A stretch of DNA of 64,000 nt from Myxococcus dinghuensis (GTDB lineage Bacteria > Myxococcota > Myxococcia > Myxococcales > Myxococcaceae): assembly GCF_024198235.1 (NCBI RefSeq), contig NZ_JAKCFB010000003.1, positions 62,001 to 126,000 of the forward strand, in the 5' to 3' direction. Shown here one piece after another: positions 18,475 through 26,403 of the stretch. The translations under genes and the position numbers were made by a program. Positions within the stretch are counted from its first letter, which is position 1. Every line of letters starts with the position of its first letter. The notes under the pieces were generated by a model that saw only the letters and a program-made list of their open reading frames with translations, was not told the origin of the DNA and made no database searches.

Positions 18475-19458
18475 TCACGGCGCGCCGGGCGGTTCGGGCG
18501 GAACCTCGCTCATCAGCAGCGTGCCGAGCAGGAAGTTCGTGCGCAGGCCACAGCCCAGCAGCGGCAGGCGCGAGCCACACGCCACCGGCGTACTCCCCGC
18601 GCGCGTCTCGGGAGCGAAGCAGCGGGCACCGTCGGCGTCCCACTCGGCTTCGACACTCCACGTCTCCGTGTCCTCCTGCACGCCGGCCACGTCGTAGAGG
18701 TTCACCCAGTTGCCGTCCTGCGTGTACGAGGTGCCGTCCCCGCAGAAGTCCGCGCGCACCATGCGCGTGCAGGCCTGGTGCAGGTCCTCCATCGGGAGTC
18801 CCAGCGGAGTCCGAGCCCAGGGCTGGTACCCGAAGCGGATGCACTTGGCGATGGCCGCGCCCTCGCATGCGAACGTGAAGACGCTCGCGTCCCGAATCCT
18901 GCCCCCACCGCCCGGCACACCCTGTCGGTAATCCCAGGCCCCCGCAACGGGGATGGCCCCCAGCCCGGAGCCATCCTCCGCCGGGCACGCGGGCTTCCAT
19001 TGATCGTCCTCCGGGGAGAAGTACGAGACGCGGTAGACCCAGACCCCCGCGCTCGCGTCGGTGCCCGGCTGGACGTCGTCCACGCGCAGCTCGACGGTGT
19101 CACCGCTGCCCAGGTTCCCGGTGAAGCGTGCGCCGACGAAGTCCGTCCCCGACACCCGCCCGTCGGGGGTCTCACCCTGGAGGACGCTGCCCTCCAGCCA
19201 CGTGCGCGTCAGCGCGCTGGACTCCGCCGCGGACCGGCGTGCCCCCGCGAAGCGCACCGAGACGAGCATCTGCCCCAGCTCGCCGCCGTTGAGGTTGCGC
19301 CCGTTGAGGTTGCGGCCATTCAGGTTGCGCCCGTTCGGCGCCGACAGCTCCGACAGCCGCTGCCCCAGCTCGGACGCCTCCGTGTCCACCGCCGACACCG
19401 AGCACCCCGTCAACCCGAGGACCAGCACCCACGCGCCCACCATCCGCCTCGCCACCAT
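18475..19458 (-). CDS. ADYC-domain-like lipoprotein with NLNGR repeats
   Basis: A 327-residue lipoprotein (signal ending LGLTGCS). It has a short tandem NLNGR repeat (about residues 42-56) and then a Cys-rich domain. Many secreted myxobacterial proteins of this layout fall in the ADYC family; here the region around CIRFGYQPWA and MVRADFCGDG fits that pattern. Conserved cysteines suggest disulfides outside the cytoplasm. The function is unknown. The ATG at 19458 is chosen for its signal peptide and for GGGAGG 9 nt upstream; the open frame itself runs further 5'. It lies 200 nt downstream of the kinase gene on the same strand. Confidence 0.75.
   Translation of the reverse strand: MVARRMVGAWVLVLGLTGCSVSAVDTEASELGQRLSELSAPNGRNLNGRNLNGRNLNGGELGQMLVSVRFAGARRSAAESSALTRTWLEGSVLQGETPDGRVSGTDFVGARFTGNLGSGDTVELRVDDVQPGTDASAGVWVYRVSYFSPEDDQWKPACPAEDGSGLGAIPVAGAWDYRQGVPGGGGRIRDASVFTFACEGAAIAKCIRFGYQPWARTPLGLPMEDLHQACTRMVRADFCGDGTSYTQDGNWVNLYDVAGVQEDTETWSVEAEWDADGARCFAPETRAGSTPVACGSRLPLLGCGLRTNFLLGTLLMSEVPPEPPGAP
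19289..19333 (-). repeat. Three 15-bp tandem repeats encoding NLNGR
   Basis: Three near-identical 15-bp units (GTTGAGGTTGCGCCC-type on the plus strand, with one or two changes each) lie head to tail inside the ADYC-like gene. They encode consecutive Asn-Leu-Asn-Gly-Arg units resembling pentapeptide repeats. Because the unit is five codons, copy-number changes would stay in frame. Confidence 0.75.
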
Positions 19459-19657
19459 TGCCTCCGTCCTCCCGTCCCACGCCCATCCCGTGACTGGAGG
19501 GTTGGCAGCGAAGCGCGCACCCGCAAGACGAAGTGACCGACACCCGACACCCGCATCGCCCGTGAGGGGGTGGCAGGCAGGCGAGGTCCATGAGACGGGG
19601 GCTTCCATCGTCCGATATCGCGTGGAGCACACTCCGCTCGCGGGTGCGTGCGCGGCG

Positions 19658-22600
19658 TCAGTGCCCCGCCGACGGCGGGTCCGCGCACACACGCAGACCC
19701 ATCGTCACGTCCCGCAGCGAGGACTCCGGCAACTCGCGGTTGGTGGCCCGCGCCGAGGTCGCCGCGAACGCGAAGCTCCCCCCTCGCGCCACGGCCCGAC
19801 CCGGCTCCAACCAGGAGCGCGTCCATTCCCAGACGTTGCCCGCCATGTCGTCCACGCCGAAGGGACTGCGCGACGCGGGGTGGCTGCCCACCTCGTCCGG
19901 GCCGAAGCCCGCGGGCTGCTTCCCATACGTGGCGTCGATGTTCGCGTCATCCGGCGCCAGGCGGTCCCCGTGTGGGAACTCACGGCCGTCGACGCCACGC
20001 GCGGCGCGCTCCCACTCCAGCTCCGAGCACAGCCTCGCTCCCGGCACGCGCTCCGTCGCGGACAGCCACGCCACGTACGCCTCCGCGTCCGTGAAGGAGA
20101 TGCCGCTGACGGGGAAGCGCAGCCAGTCCTGCGTCGCCCGGCGCGCGCGGCCCGCATAGCGCAGCGGTTGCCCCGCGCGCGCCTCGTACAGCACGTTGCC
20201 GGGTTGGAAGCGCAGCCGCCAGGCGCCGTCCACCTGCTCCAGCGCGAGCACCCCCGCATAGCCCCCCGTGCCCACGCGCGGCTGGCGGCGAGCACGACGC
20301 TCGGGCGGCAGGTCCTCCAGGAAGGCCAGCCAGTCCGCGTACGTCACCTCGTGGCGGGCGATGAGGAAGGCCGACACCTGCACCGCGTGCTGCGGCACCG
20401 CGTTGAAGAACTCGCGCACGCTGGCGTCCGCCGCGCTGCCGAAGCGCACCTCTCCCGGCGGCACGAACACGTACCCCGTGGGCACCGCGCCCTCCTGGGG
20501 CAGGCGCACGCCAATCCTCCGCGACTCTCCCCGCCGCAGCAGGAGCGGCTGCGTGACGACCTCGTGTCGCGGCGCGCGGAGGGTGAGGCGGTAGGGGCCC
20601 GGCGGCACGGGGACGTCCGCCCACGGCTCGGGGCCCAGGGGCAGCGGCTCGCCCAGCTGCTCGTCGCCTTGTGCGTCGCGCGTCACCGGACGCAGCTCCA
20701 CCTCGACGTCCTGGCCAGGGACATCGAGCGTCAGGCGCGTGGGCGCGCTCCAGCGCTGCCAGCGCACGCCGGCCGTGTCGTACAGGCGCAGGCGTTGGAG
20801 CAGCGCGGGGAGCGCCGCGCTCTCTCCGTCCTGCTCGGCCCAGAGCGCGCGCTCGTAGAGGAAGTCCGCCAGCGCGTCACGCACGTCCTGGCGCTCCGGC
20901 GCGAGGGCGAGCACCCGCTCCAGCCGCCCCGAGACCCCGTCGAAGCGGTGGCGCACGTGCGCGGCCCGGGCGGTGCTCTTGAGCCACAGCTTGTCGGCGT
21001 CGGGCTTCTGGCCGCTGCCGTAGAGACGGAAGGCCTCCGCGCGCTCGGAGCGCAGCAGGTCCCGCGTCTCCAGCACTCCGCCCAGCTCGTCGCGCGCCTC
21101 GTCCAGTTCGGCCCGCACCTGTCGCTCCAGGCTCCAGCGCTCGCGCAGCTCGAGGAGCCCGTACACCAACGCGAGGGAGAGCACGAAGCCACCCCACAGC
21201 GCGTGGCGCATGCCCCGACTGCGGACCAGCGTTCGACGCGAGGCCCTCAGGAAGTCCTGCTCACGGCGCGTCAGCTCTCCCGTGTCCAGCACCGCCGCCT
21301 CGGCGAGCTGCCGGGGCCCCCACAGGAGCTCCCGCGAGTGGCCGAGCTTCTCCCAGTGCGCGGCGGCGGACTCCAACAGGGCCTGGACCTCGCGGCGCTC
21401 CGCGGCCTCCGTCAACCAGCGCGCGAGCGAACCCCAGCCGGTGAGGAGCGCTTCGTGCGCCAGTTCGTAGGACGTGCCCTCGCGCGCCTCGCGCGCCACC
21501 AGCAGCCGCGCCCGGACGAGCGCCTCCAGCGCCGCGCGGTACCTCGGGTCATCCCCCGCCAGCTCGCGGTCCGTCTTGCGCGCGCGCGTGCCATCGGCGG
21601 TGACCAGGCGCAGCAACACGCCGCGCGCCGCCACGCGCTGGTCGGGCAGGAGACGCGCCACCGCCGCGTCCGCGTGCTTCGCCAGCGCGCCCGCCACGCC
21701 GCCCAGTGAGTCGAGCGACGCCTGGGTGATGACCCGCGCGTCGCCGTCCCGCGCGTCCCACAGCTCCGCGAGCGCGAACTGGAGCAGCGGGAGGCCCCCC
21801 TCCGCCGTGGCGGTGGACTCGACGAGCGCGTCCACGAGCGCGTCCGACTCGAAGCCCACGCCCTTCACCCGGGCCGGACCGACGATGGCCTCGCGCGTCT
21901 CGTCCGCGGAGAGCGCGCGCAGCAGGTACAGCGCGCGAGGGACCTCCGCCCCCAGCCCCTGGAGGGTGGTGAGGCGTGTCAGGAAGTCGCTGCGGCTGGA
22001 GGCGAGCAGGCGGACTCCGCTGACGCCCTCCGCGAGCCCTCCCAGCGCGTGGCCCACCACGGCCGCCTCGGCGGGCTCGGAGAGGGTCGCGAGCTCCTCG
22101 AGCTGGTCGACGTAGACGAGCAGGCCCTCGCGTGCGCCCAGACGGGAGCGCAGGCGGCGAGAGAGCGCGCCGGGCTCCGCGCGCAAGTCGGCGGCGAGGG
22201 CCTCCTCCTCGGTGGACAGGTGCGAGGCCAACGCGGCGGCGAGCGCGGTGACGGGCCTGCGTCCGGGCACCCAGCGCACGGTGTGCCAGCGCCGCGCGTC
22301 CTCGAGCGCGCCCTCGGAGACCGCGGGCAGGATGCCGGCGAGGCACAGCGAGGACTTGCCCACGCCCGAGTCCCCGGTGATGAGCAGGAAGGACTCGGCG
22401 CGCAGCCGCTCCAGCACCGCGCGCCGCTCCCGCCCTCGGCCGAAGAAGAGGGCCCGGTGCTCGGCCTCGAAGGCGCGCAGGCCGCGGTAGGGATTGCCCT
22501 CCGGCACGTGCGCCGGGGAGTCGTCGCGCGACGCGAGGGCGTCGAGGGCGTCGAGCAACTGCGCGGCGGAGGCGAAGCGCTCGGCGGGGTCGCGACGCAG

Positions 22601-23476
22601 GCACCGGTCGATGATGCCGGCGAAGGCCGCGTCCACGTGGGGCGACAGGTGGGACACCGGCAGCGCGTCCTGCGTGCGCACGACCTGCGGCAGCTCGCGC
22701 CAGACGACGTCGCGGAAGGGCCCGCGCCCCACGCACAGTTCATAGAGCACGACGCCGAGCGAGTAGATGTCGCTGCGCGCCGTCAGCTCCTCGCCGGCCC
22801 AGGCCTCCGGCGACATGTAATAGGGCGTGCCCACGAGGGCGCCGTGCGGGAGGGAGGGAAGGAAGACGCCGTCCAGCGAGCGCGCGGAGAAGTGCGGGTT
22901 GGACTCCGCGTCCACGTCCGCGAGGAGTGGAGGCGGAGTGGCAGGGTGGACGGCGGGTGCGTCGTCGGCGCTGACGGCGTGGTCGAGCAGCTTGGCGAGG
23001 CCGAAGTCGAGCAGCTTCACGGCGCCGGACTCGGTGAGCACGGCGTTGCCGGGTTTGATGTCGCGGTGGAGGACGCCCCGGCGATGGGCGGCGCTCAGTC
23101 CTCGCGCCAGGTCCCGCCCGAGCGTGTGCACCCGCTCCCACGGCTGCGGGCGAGGGAGCCTGTCCAGGCTCACGCCCCGGATGAACTCGGAGATGAGGTA
23201 GGGCTGCTCCTCGAGCTGTCCCACCCGGTAGAGGGTGACGACGTTGGGGTGCTGGATGCGCGCCGCGGCGCGGGCCTCCACGAGGAAGCGCGCCAGGGCG
23301 TTGGGCCCCAGCGCGGGGATGAACTTCACCGCGACGGGCCGCTCCAGCAGCGTGTCGTGCGCCAGATAGACGTGCCCCGTCCGCCCACGACCGATGGGCC
23401 GCACGATGCGGTACTCGTCGAACTCCGGTGGCGGAGTCCACGCGCCCGACGGCCGGGAGGTGGCTGGGGTTCCCAC
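19658..23476 (-). CDS. Ser/Thr kinase - STAND-like NTPase - SUMF1-like fusion
   Basis: The 1272-residue protein has four visible parts. (1) An intact Hanks-type kinase at about 20-290, with the ATP lysine in VAVKFIP (about 51), HRDIKPGN (Asp about 139), DFG (about 157) and SPEAW. (2) A P-loop NTPase at about 340-700, with Walker A GDSGVGKSSL (about 365) and Walker B-like VYVDQLEEL, as in STAND/AAA_16 proteins. (3) A membrane or hydrophobic segment near 758 followed by coiled coil. (4) A formylglycine-generating-enzyme-like (SUMF1) domain from about 1000, with VPPGEVRFGS and a late RGGSF. The cysteine pair of true FGE enzymes is absent, so it is probably a ligand-binding or structural version. 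The GTG start at 23476 has only a weak Shine-Dalgarno. It probably acts as a signalling protein. Confidence 0.9.
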   Translation of the reverse strand: MGTPATSRPSGAWTPPPEFDEYRIVRPIGRGRTGHVYLAHDTLLERPVAVKFIPALGPNALARFLVEARAAARIQHPNVVTLYRVGQLEEQPYLISEFIRGVSLDRLPRPQPWERVHTLGRDLARGLSAAHRRGVLHRDIKPGNAVLTESGAVKLLDFGLAKLLDHAVSADDAPAVHPATPPPLLADVDAESNPHFSARSLDGVFLPSLPHGALVGTPYYMSPEAWAGEELTARSDIYSLGVVLYELCVGRGPFRDVVWRELPQVVRTQDALPVSHLSPHVDAAFAGIIDRCLRRDPAERFASAAQLLDALDALASRDDSPAHVPEGNPYRGLRAFEAEHRALFFGRGRERRAVLERLRAESFLLITGDSGVGKSSLCLAGILPAVSEGALEDARRWHTVRWVPGRRPVTALAAALASHLSTEEEALAADLRAEPGALSRRLRSRLGAREGLLVYVDQLEELATLSEPAEAAVVGHALGGLAEGVSGVRLLASSRSDFLTRLTTLQGLGAEVPRALYLLRALSADETREAIVGPARVKGVGFESDALVDALVESTATAEGGLPLLQFALAELWDARDGDARVITQASLDSLGGVAGALAKHADAAVARLLPDQRVAARGVLLRLVTADGTRARKTDRELAGDDPRYRAALEALVRARLLVAREAREGTSYELAHEALLTGWGSLARWLTEAAERREVQALLESAAAHWEKLGHSRELLWGPRQLAEAAVLDTGELTRREQDFLRASRRTLVRSRGMRHALWGGFVLSLALVYGLLELRERWSLERQVRAELDEARDELGGVLETRDLLRSERAEAFRLYGSGQKPDADKLWLKSTARAAHVRHRFDGVSGRLERVLALAPERQDVRDALADFLYERALWAEQDGESAALPALLQRLRLYDTAGVRWQRWSAPTRLTLDVPGQDVEVELRPVTRDAQGDEQLGEPLPLGPEPWADVPVPPGPYRLTLRAPRHEVVTQPLLLRRGESRRIGVRLPQEGAVPTGYVFVPPGEVRFGSAADASVREFFNAVPQHAVQVSAFLIARHEVTYADWLAFLEDLPPERRARRQPRVGTGGYAGVLALEQVDGAWRLRFQPGNVLYEARAGQPLRYAGRARRATQDWLRFPVSGISFTDAEAYVAWLSATERVPGARLCSELEWERAARGVDGREFPHGDRLAPDDANIDATYGKQPAGFGPDEVGSHPASRSPFGVDDMAGNVWEWTRSWLEPGRAVARGGSFAFAATSARATNRELPESSLRDVTMGLRVCADPPSAGH

Positions 23477-23829
23477 TCCCAGGGCGTATGCACGGTGCCC
23501 AGGGTCGGCAACCCACCCCCGCGACGGAATCGACCGTCATGCCGCGAGACAGTGGCGGAAGTGTCGGGTGCCGGGCAGATGGTGGGGGTGGACCTACTCT
23601 GCCCTGCCCACGAACTGGATGGGTGTCCTGGAGGCTGGATTCCAATCAGGACGAAGTGCTCCTCCAGAGAAGCATCAGTGCATCACGATGCCAGTGCGGA
23701 TTCACCCTGCGATTTCAAGCATTTCCGTTCCCGCCGTTGATGCATCACAGTGCCCCCTGCCCCGGCCAATGCCCTCAGGCGGGCGCTGGCACGGCCCAGG
23801 AACACTCTCTGCAATCGCCCGCACCAACC
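23477..23829. other. Divergent intergenic region, kinase / lipoprotein
   Basis: A 353-bp gap with promoters for two divergent genes. The octamer TGCATCAC occurs twice, near 23679 and 23740. G+C falls noticeably from about 23640 rightward, marking the left edge of the low-G+C segment. No confident promoter box or small gene was found. Confidence 0.45.
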
Positions 23830-25668
23830 ATGAACCTTCGTCTCTCTCCCCTGATCCTGGTCGCGCTCGTATCGGGGTGCCTTTCGATTCCGGACATCGA
23901 GCAGGTCGACCCTGGCGCCCCAGACGCGAGTGGACCCATTGCCGGCGGTAGTGATTCGGGCTCTCCCAACGGAGAATCGAACTCGGATGCAGGAGTTCCC
24001 GATTCAGGAGGGCCCGTAGAGCCCTTGAAGGTCCGGCTCGAGTCTCCACTCGACTCAGCCCATGCACGAGGCCCGGTGTTGATCGTCGCGCGCGTCCAAG
24101 GCCCCGTGGACCACGTCACCTTGGTCCTCGATGGCGTCGCGCAGGAAGAAGGACTCCCCACTCCCTATGAGTACACATGGGATACGACCCAGCTTCCGGA
24201 AGGGCCTCATACAGTCCAGGCCCGGGCTACCCGTGGCGACGAGGTCGTGCTCTCCGAATCACGGGTGGTCAACGTGGACAGGACTCCGCCAGTCGTCGTC
24301 ACGAGGAGCCCCGAACCCGGGGCGAAGAACGTTGCCATCTCGCAGCGCATCGAGATGACGTTCTCCGAGCCCATCGCCGCGGAGACACTGACCTCTGAAT
24401 CCGTTCGACTGCTCGTGGACTCTCAGCCCAGAGAGACCAGCCGGACCCTCTCGTCCGATGGGAGCATCCTGACAATCGTGCCGACCCCACGACTGGAAGT
24501 GCCTAGCAGTCCTTCAGTCGAACTGGCCTCGAGCATCACCGACCTCGCCGGCAACCCTTTGGTGATTCCAAGTGCAGCATGGAACTGGAAACACCCGTCA
24601 ATGCTGTTCGTCTCACAGTACCAATTCCCCTCGTCGGTCAGTCCCCCCTTTCAAATCGGACTGGCTCTCGATGAATCCGACAATCCACTCGTTTCAGCTC
24701 AAGACGATGGAATTACGAGTGCCGTAAATCACTGGACGGGAACAGGTTGGTCTCCCGTCGGCGAAAGGCTGCCCCTTGAAAAGTTGGCGATTCAGCGCCA
24801 TGGGGATGGCAGCATTTTCGCCGCAGGGCGGACACGACAATACCCCCAACACATCCTCGTCCAGCGCTGGAGCGCCTCTGGATGGCTCACACTTGAACCC
24901 GCCTTGGGTCCAGCAACCCACGACTTTCATTTGTCGCTCAGCCTGACCTCGCAGAAAAAGCTTGGCATTGCATGGGCTGCAGGCTTTCCTGCCGTTGTCG
25001 AGGTGCGCATACGAGGAACCAGCGATTGGGTCGCCCTTGGCTCCCCACTGACCACACATCCTGGCACCAACGCTCTCACTCCTGTTCTGCGACTCGACGA
25101 CTCCGGAAAACACGTCGTCGCATGGACGCAAGACAACTCAATACACGTTCGTCGCTGGAACAACGAGAGCTGGGAGACATTGGGGGATAGCCCCAACACC
25201 CGCATTTCAACTCCAGTTATCGCCAAGCAGCCGTCTATCGTCCTTCGATCTGACGGAAGTCCCGTCATTGCTTGGCTTGGCGGGGAGAGCAGTACGAGGA
25301 CCGCTGCGGTGTACATCCAGGAGTGGGACGGCGTTGACTGGAAGCTCCTTGGCACTCCTCTGAAAGTGAATGAGGACGAACTGTCACCCGCCTTTCCTTA
25401 TAATCCAATCATTCATATTGACCCAACAGGCAGACCCGTCGTCGGATGGAGTGAGCAAGGCATGATGCCTCAATCCACATTCACGTATGTTCGACGGTGG
25501 GATGGTATCCACTGGACTGCCATGGGTGATACCCACGAGACTGGGGTTTCCCAAACCGGTGAATACAACTTCGTGTTGGATTCCCAAGGGTCCCCAGTCC
25601 TCGCTTGCTTGGACTTCGACCCCAACCACCGTGACTCCTGGCTCTACATCTTGCGGCAGAACCATTGA
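23830..25668 (+). CDS. Surface lipoprotein with Ig-like domains and probable beta-propeller
   Basis: A 612-residue lipoprotein: the signal ends VSGC, followed by a Ser/Gly/Asp-rich linker. Residues ~65-135 form an Ig-like domain (VILDGVAQEEG-type strands). Residues ~138-230 look like a Big_5/SbsA-like domain, with the signature SPEPGAKNVAISQRIEMTFSE. The remaining ~370 residues contain regularly spaced blade-like motifs, for example IAWAAGFPAVVEVR, VVAWTQDNSIHVRRW and VVGWSEQ...YVRRWDG, suggesting a six- or seven-bladed propeller. Codon use is far less G/C-biased than in neighbours, consistent with acquired DNA. The ATG at 23830 is selected by the signal peptide. The function is likely extracellular recognition. 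Confidence 0.8.
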   Translation: MNLRLSPLILVALVSGCLSIPDIEQVDPGAPDASGPIAGGSDSGSPNGESNSDAGVPDSGGPVEPLKVRLESPLDSAHARGPVLIVARVQGPVDHVTLVLDGVAQEEGLPTPYEYTWDTTQLPEGPHTVQARATRGDEVVLSESRVVNVDRTPPVVVTRSPEPGAKNVAISQRIEMTFSEPIAAETLTSESVRLLVDSQPRETSRTLSSDGSILTIVPTPRLEVPSSPSVELASSITDLAGNPLVIPSAAWNWKHPSMLFVSQYQFPSSVSPPFQIGLALDESDNPLVSAQDDGITSAVNHWTGTGWSPVGERLPLEKLAIQRHGDGSIFAAGRTRQYPQHILVQRWSASGWLTLEPALGPATHDFHLSLSLTSQKKLGIAWAAGFPAVVEVRIRGTSDWVALGSPLTTHPGTNALTPVLRLDDSGKHVVAWTQDNSIHVRRWNNESWETLGDSPNTRISTPVIAKQPSIVLRSDGSPVIAWLGGESSTRTAAVYIQEWDGVDWKLLGTPLKVNEDELSPAFPYNPIIHIDPTGRPVVGWSEQGMMPQSTFTYVRRWDGIHWTAMGDTHETGVSQTGEYNFVLDSQGSPVLACLDFDPNHRDSWLYILRQNH

Positions 25669-25683
25669 ATCCCGCGAGGTGGT

Positions 25684-26142
25684 CTACTTCTTCGAGGAAC
25701 CCTTGCTTGGCTTGAGCATGTTGCGGATCCGGTTCTCCAAGTCCTGGGGCAAGCAGGGCTTCGCAACAAAATCATCTGCCCCCGCTTCTCTGGCATGTTC
25801 CGCATTACCAGCGAGCACATGTCCTGTCAGAGCCATCACCGGAATATTCCTCGTGCGAGTATCTTCCTTGAGGCGGCGAGTCGCTTCCCATCCATCCATG
25901 ATGGGTAGTGACAAATCCATCAGGATGATATCCGGGTCTCCTTCTTGGGCCTTGGCAACAGCCTCTGCACCATCTCGGGCAGTGTCCACTTCGAACCCAA
26001 CGAATTCCAAGTACTCCGCGTACATCTCCCGAGCATCATCGAAGTCGTCGACGACGAGGACGCGCTTCCGCCCACCACCGGCCTCCATCGGCGCGGACAT
26101 CGGCTCTGAATCATCCACAATCGAAGTGGCCGTGCGCTTCAT
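25684..26142 (-). CDS. Receiver-only response regulator
   Basis: A 152-residue single REC domain after a ~26-residue leader. The acidic pocket is VVDDFDD (about 31-36), the phospho-acceptor aspartate is in ILMDLSLP (about residue 76), the switch Thr is in ALTGH, and the conserved Lys is in VAKPCLP. There is no output domain, so it would work as a phospho-relay partner or by protein contact; no kinase gene is adjacent. It has the same lower-G+C codon use as the neighbouring lipoprotein gene, whose stop it faces at a 15-nt distance. A 17-bp palindrome lies just before the ATG at 26142. A start at the internal Met15 is possible. Confidence 0.88.
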   Translation of the reverse strand: MKRTATSIVDDSEPMSAPMEAGGGRKRVLVVDDFDDAREMYAEYLEFVGFEVDTARDGAEAVAKAQEGDPDIILMDLSLPIMDGWEATRRLKEDTRTRNIPVMALTGHVLAGNAEHAREAGADDFVAKPCLPQDLENRIRNMLKPSKGSSKK

Positions 26143-26145
26143 GGA

Positions 26146-26162
26146 ACAGATGCCTCATCTGT
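26146..26162 (-). promoter_or_regulatory. 17-bp palindrome over the receiver gene's RBS
   Basis: ACAGATG-CCT-CATCTGT is a perfect 7-bp inverted repeat with a 3-nt centre, ending 3 bp before the start codon at 26142. The only purine-rich site (GAGG) sits at its centre. It may be a repressor site or a small RNA hairpin controlling translation. Confidence 0.42.
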
Positions 26163-26333
26163 AGGGAAACGGCGGCAAGGAATCTATGCACGTTCCCGCC
26201 TGCTCGCCCACCCCACCTAGCCCCCCTCCCCCTATCTCCACTGTTCGCTGACCGACAGTACCAGGGTGGAACCAGGAAAACCTCGTCGTTGCCATGGCGG
26301 CCCATCATCCACTGGATGACATGTCAACGAAAA

Positions 26334-26365
26334 CGCCCCCATGGAGAACAAACTCCACGGGGGCG
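26334..26365 (-). terminator. Intrinsic terminator of the carboxypeptidase-regulatory-like lipoprotein gene
   Basis: CGCCCCCATGGAG (26334-26346) and CTCCACGGGGGCG (26353-26365) pair as a 13-bp stem with one G-T type mismatch and a 6-nt loop. On the minus strand it is followed by GTTTTCGTTG, a U-rich tract. It lies about 40 nt after the stop at 26404, the expected place for a Rho-independent terminator. Confidence 0.8.
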
Positions 26366-26403
26366 CGACTTCAACTTCGGCTCAGCCGACCAATTGAGTC
26401 AAC

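Noticed and set aside
16946..19000. Extended 684-residue version of the RND adaptor
   Set aside because: The GTG at 18289 has GGAGG at 5 nt and starts a proper lipoprotein signal; the upstream extension overlaps the ADYC-like gene and resembles nothing.
19658..20500. Active formylglycine-generating enzyme domain
   Set aside because: The RGGSF region is present but the cysteine pair of active enzymes is missing, and no sulfatase gene is nearby.
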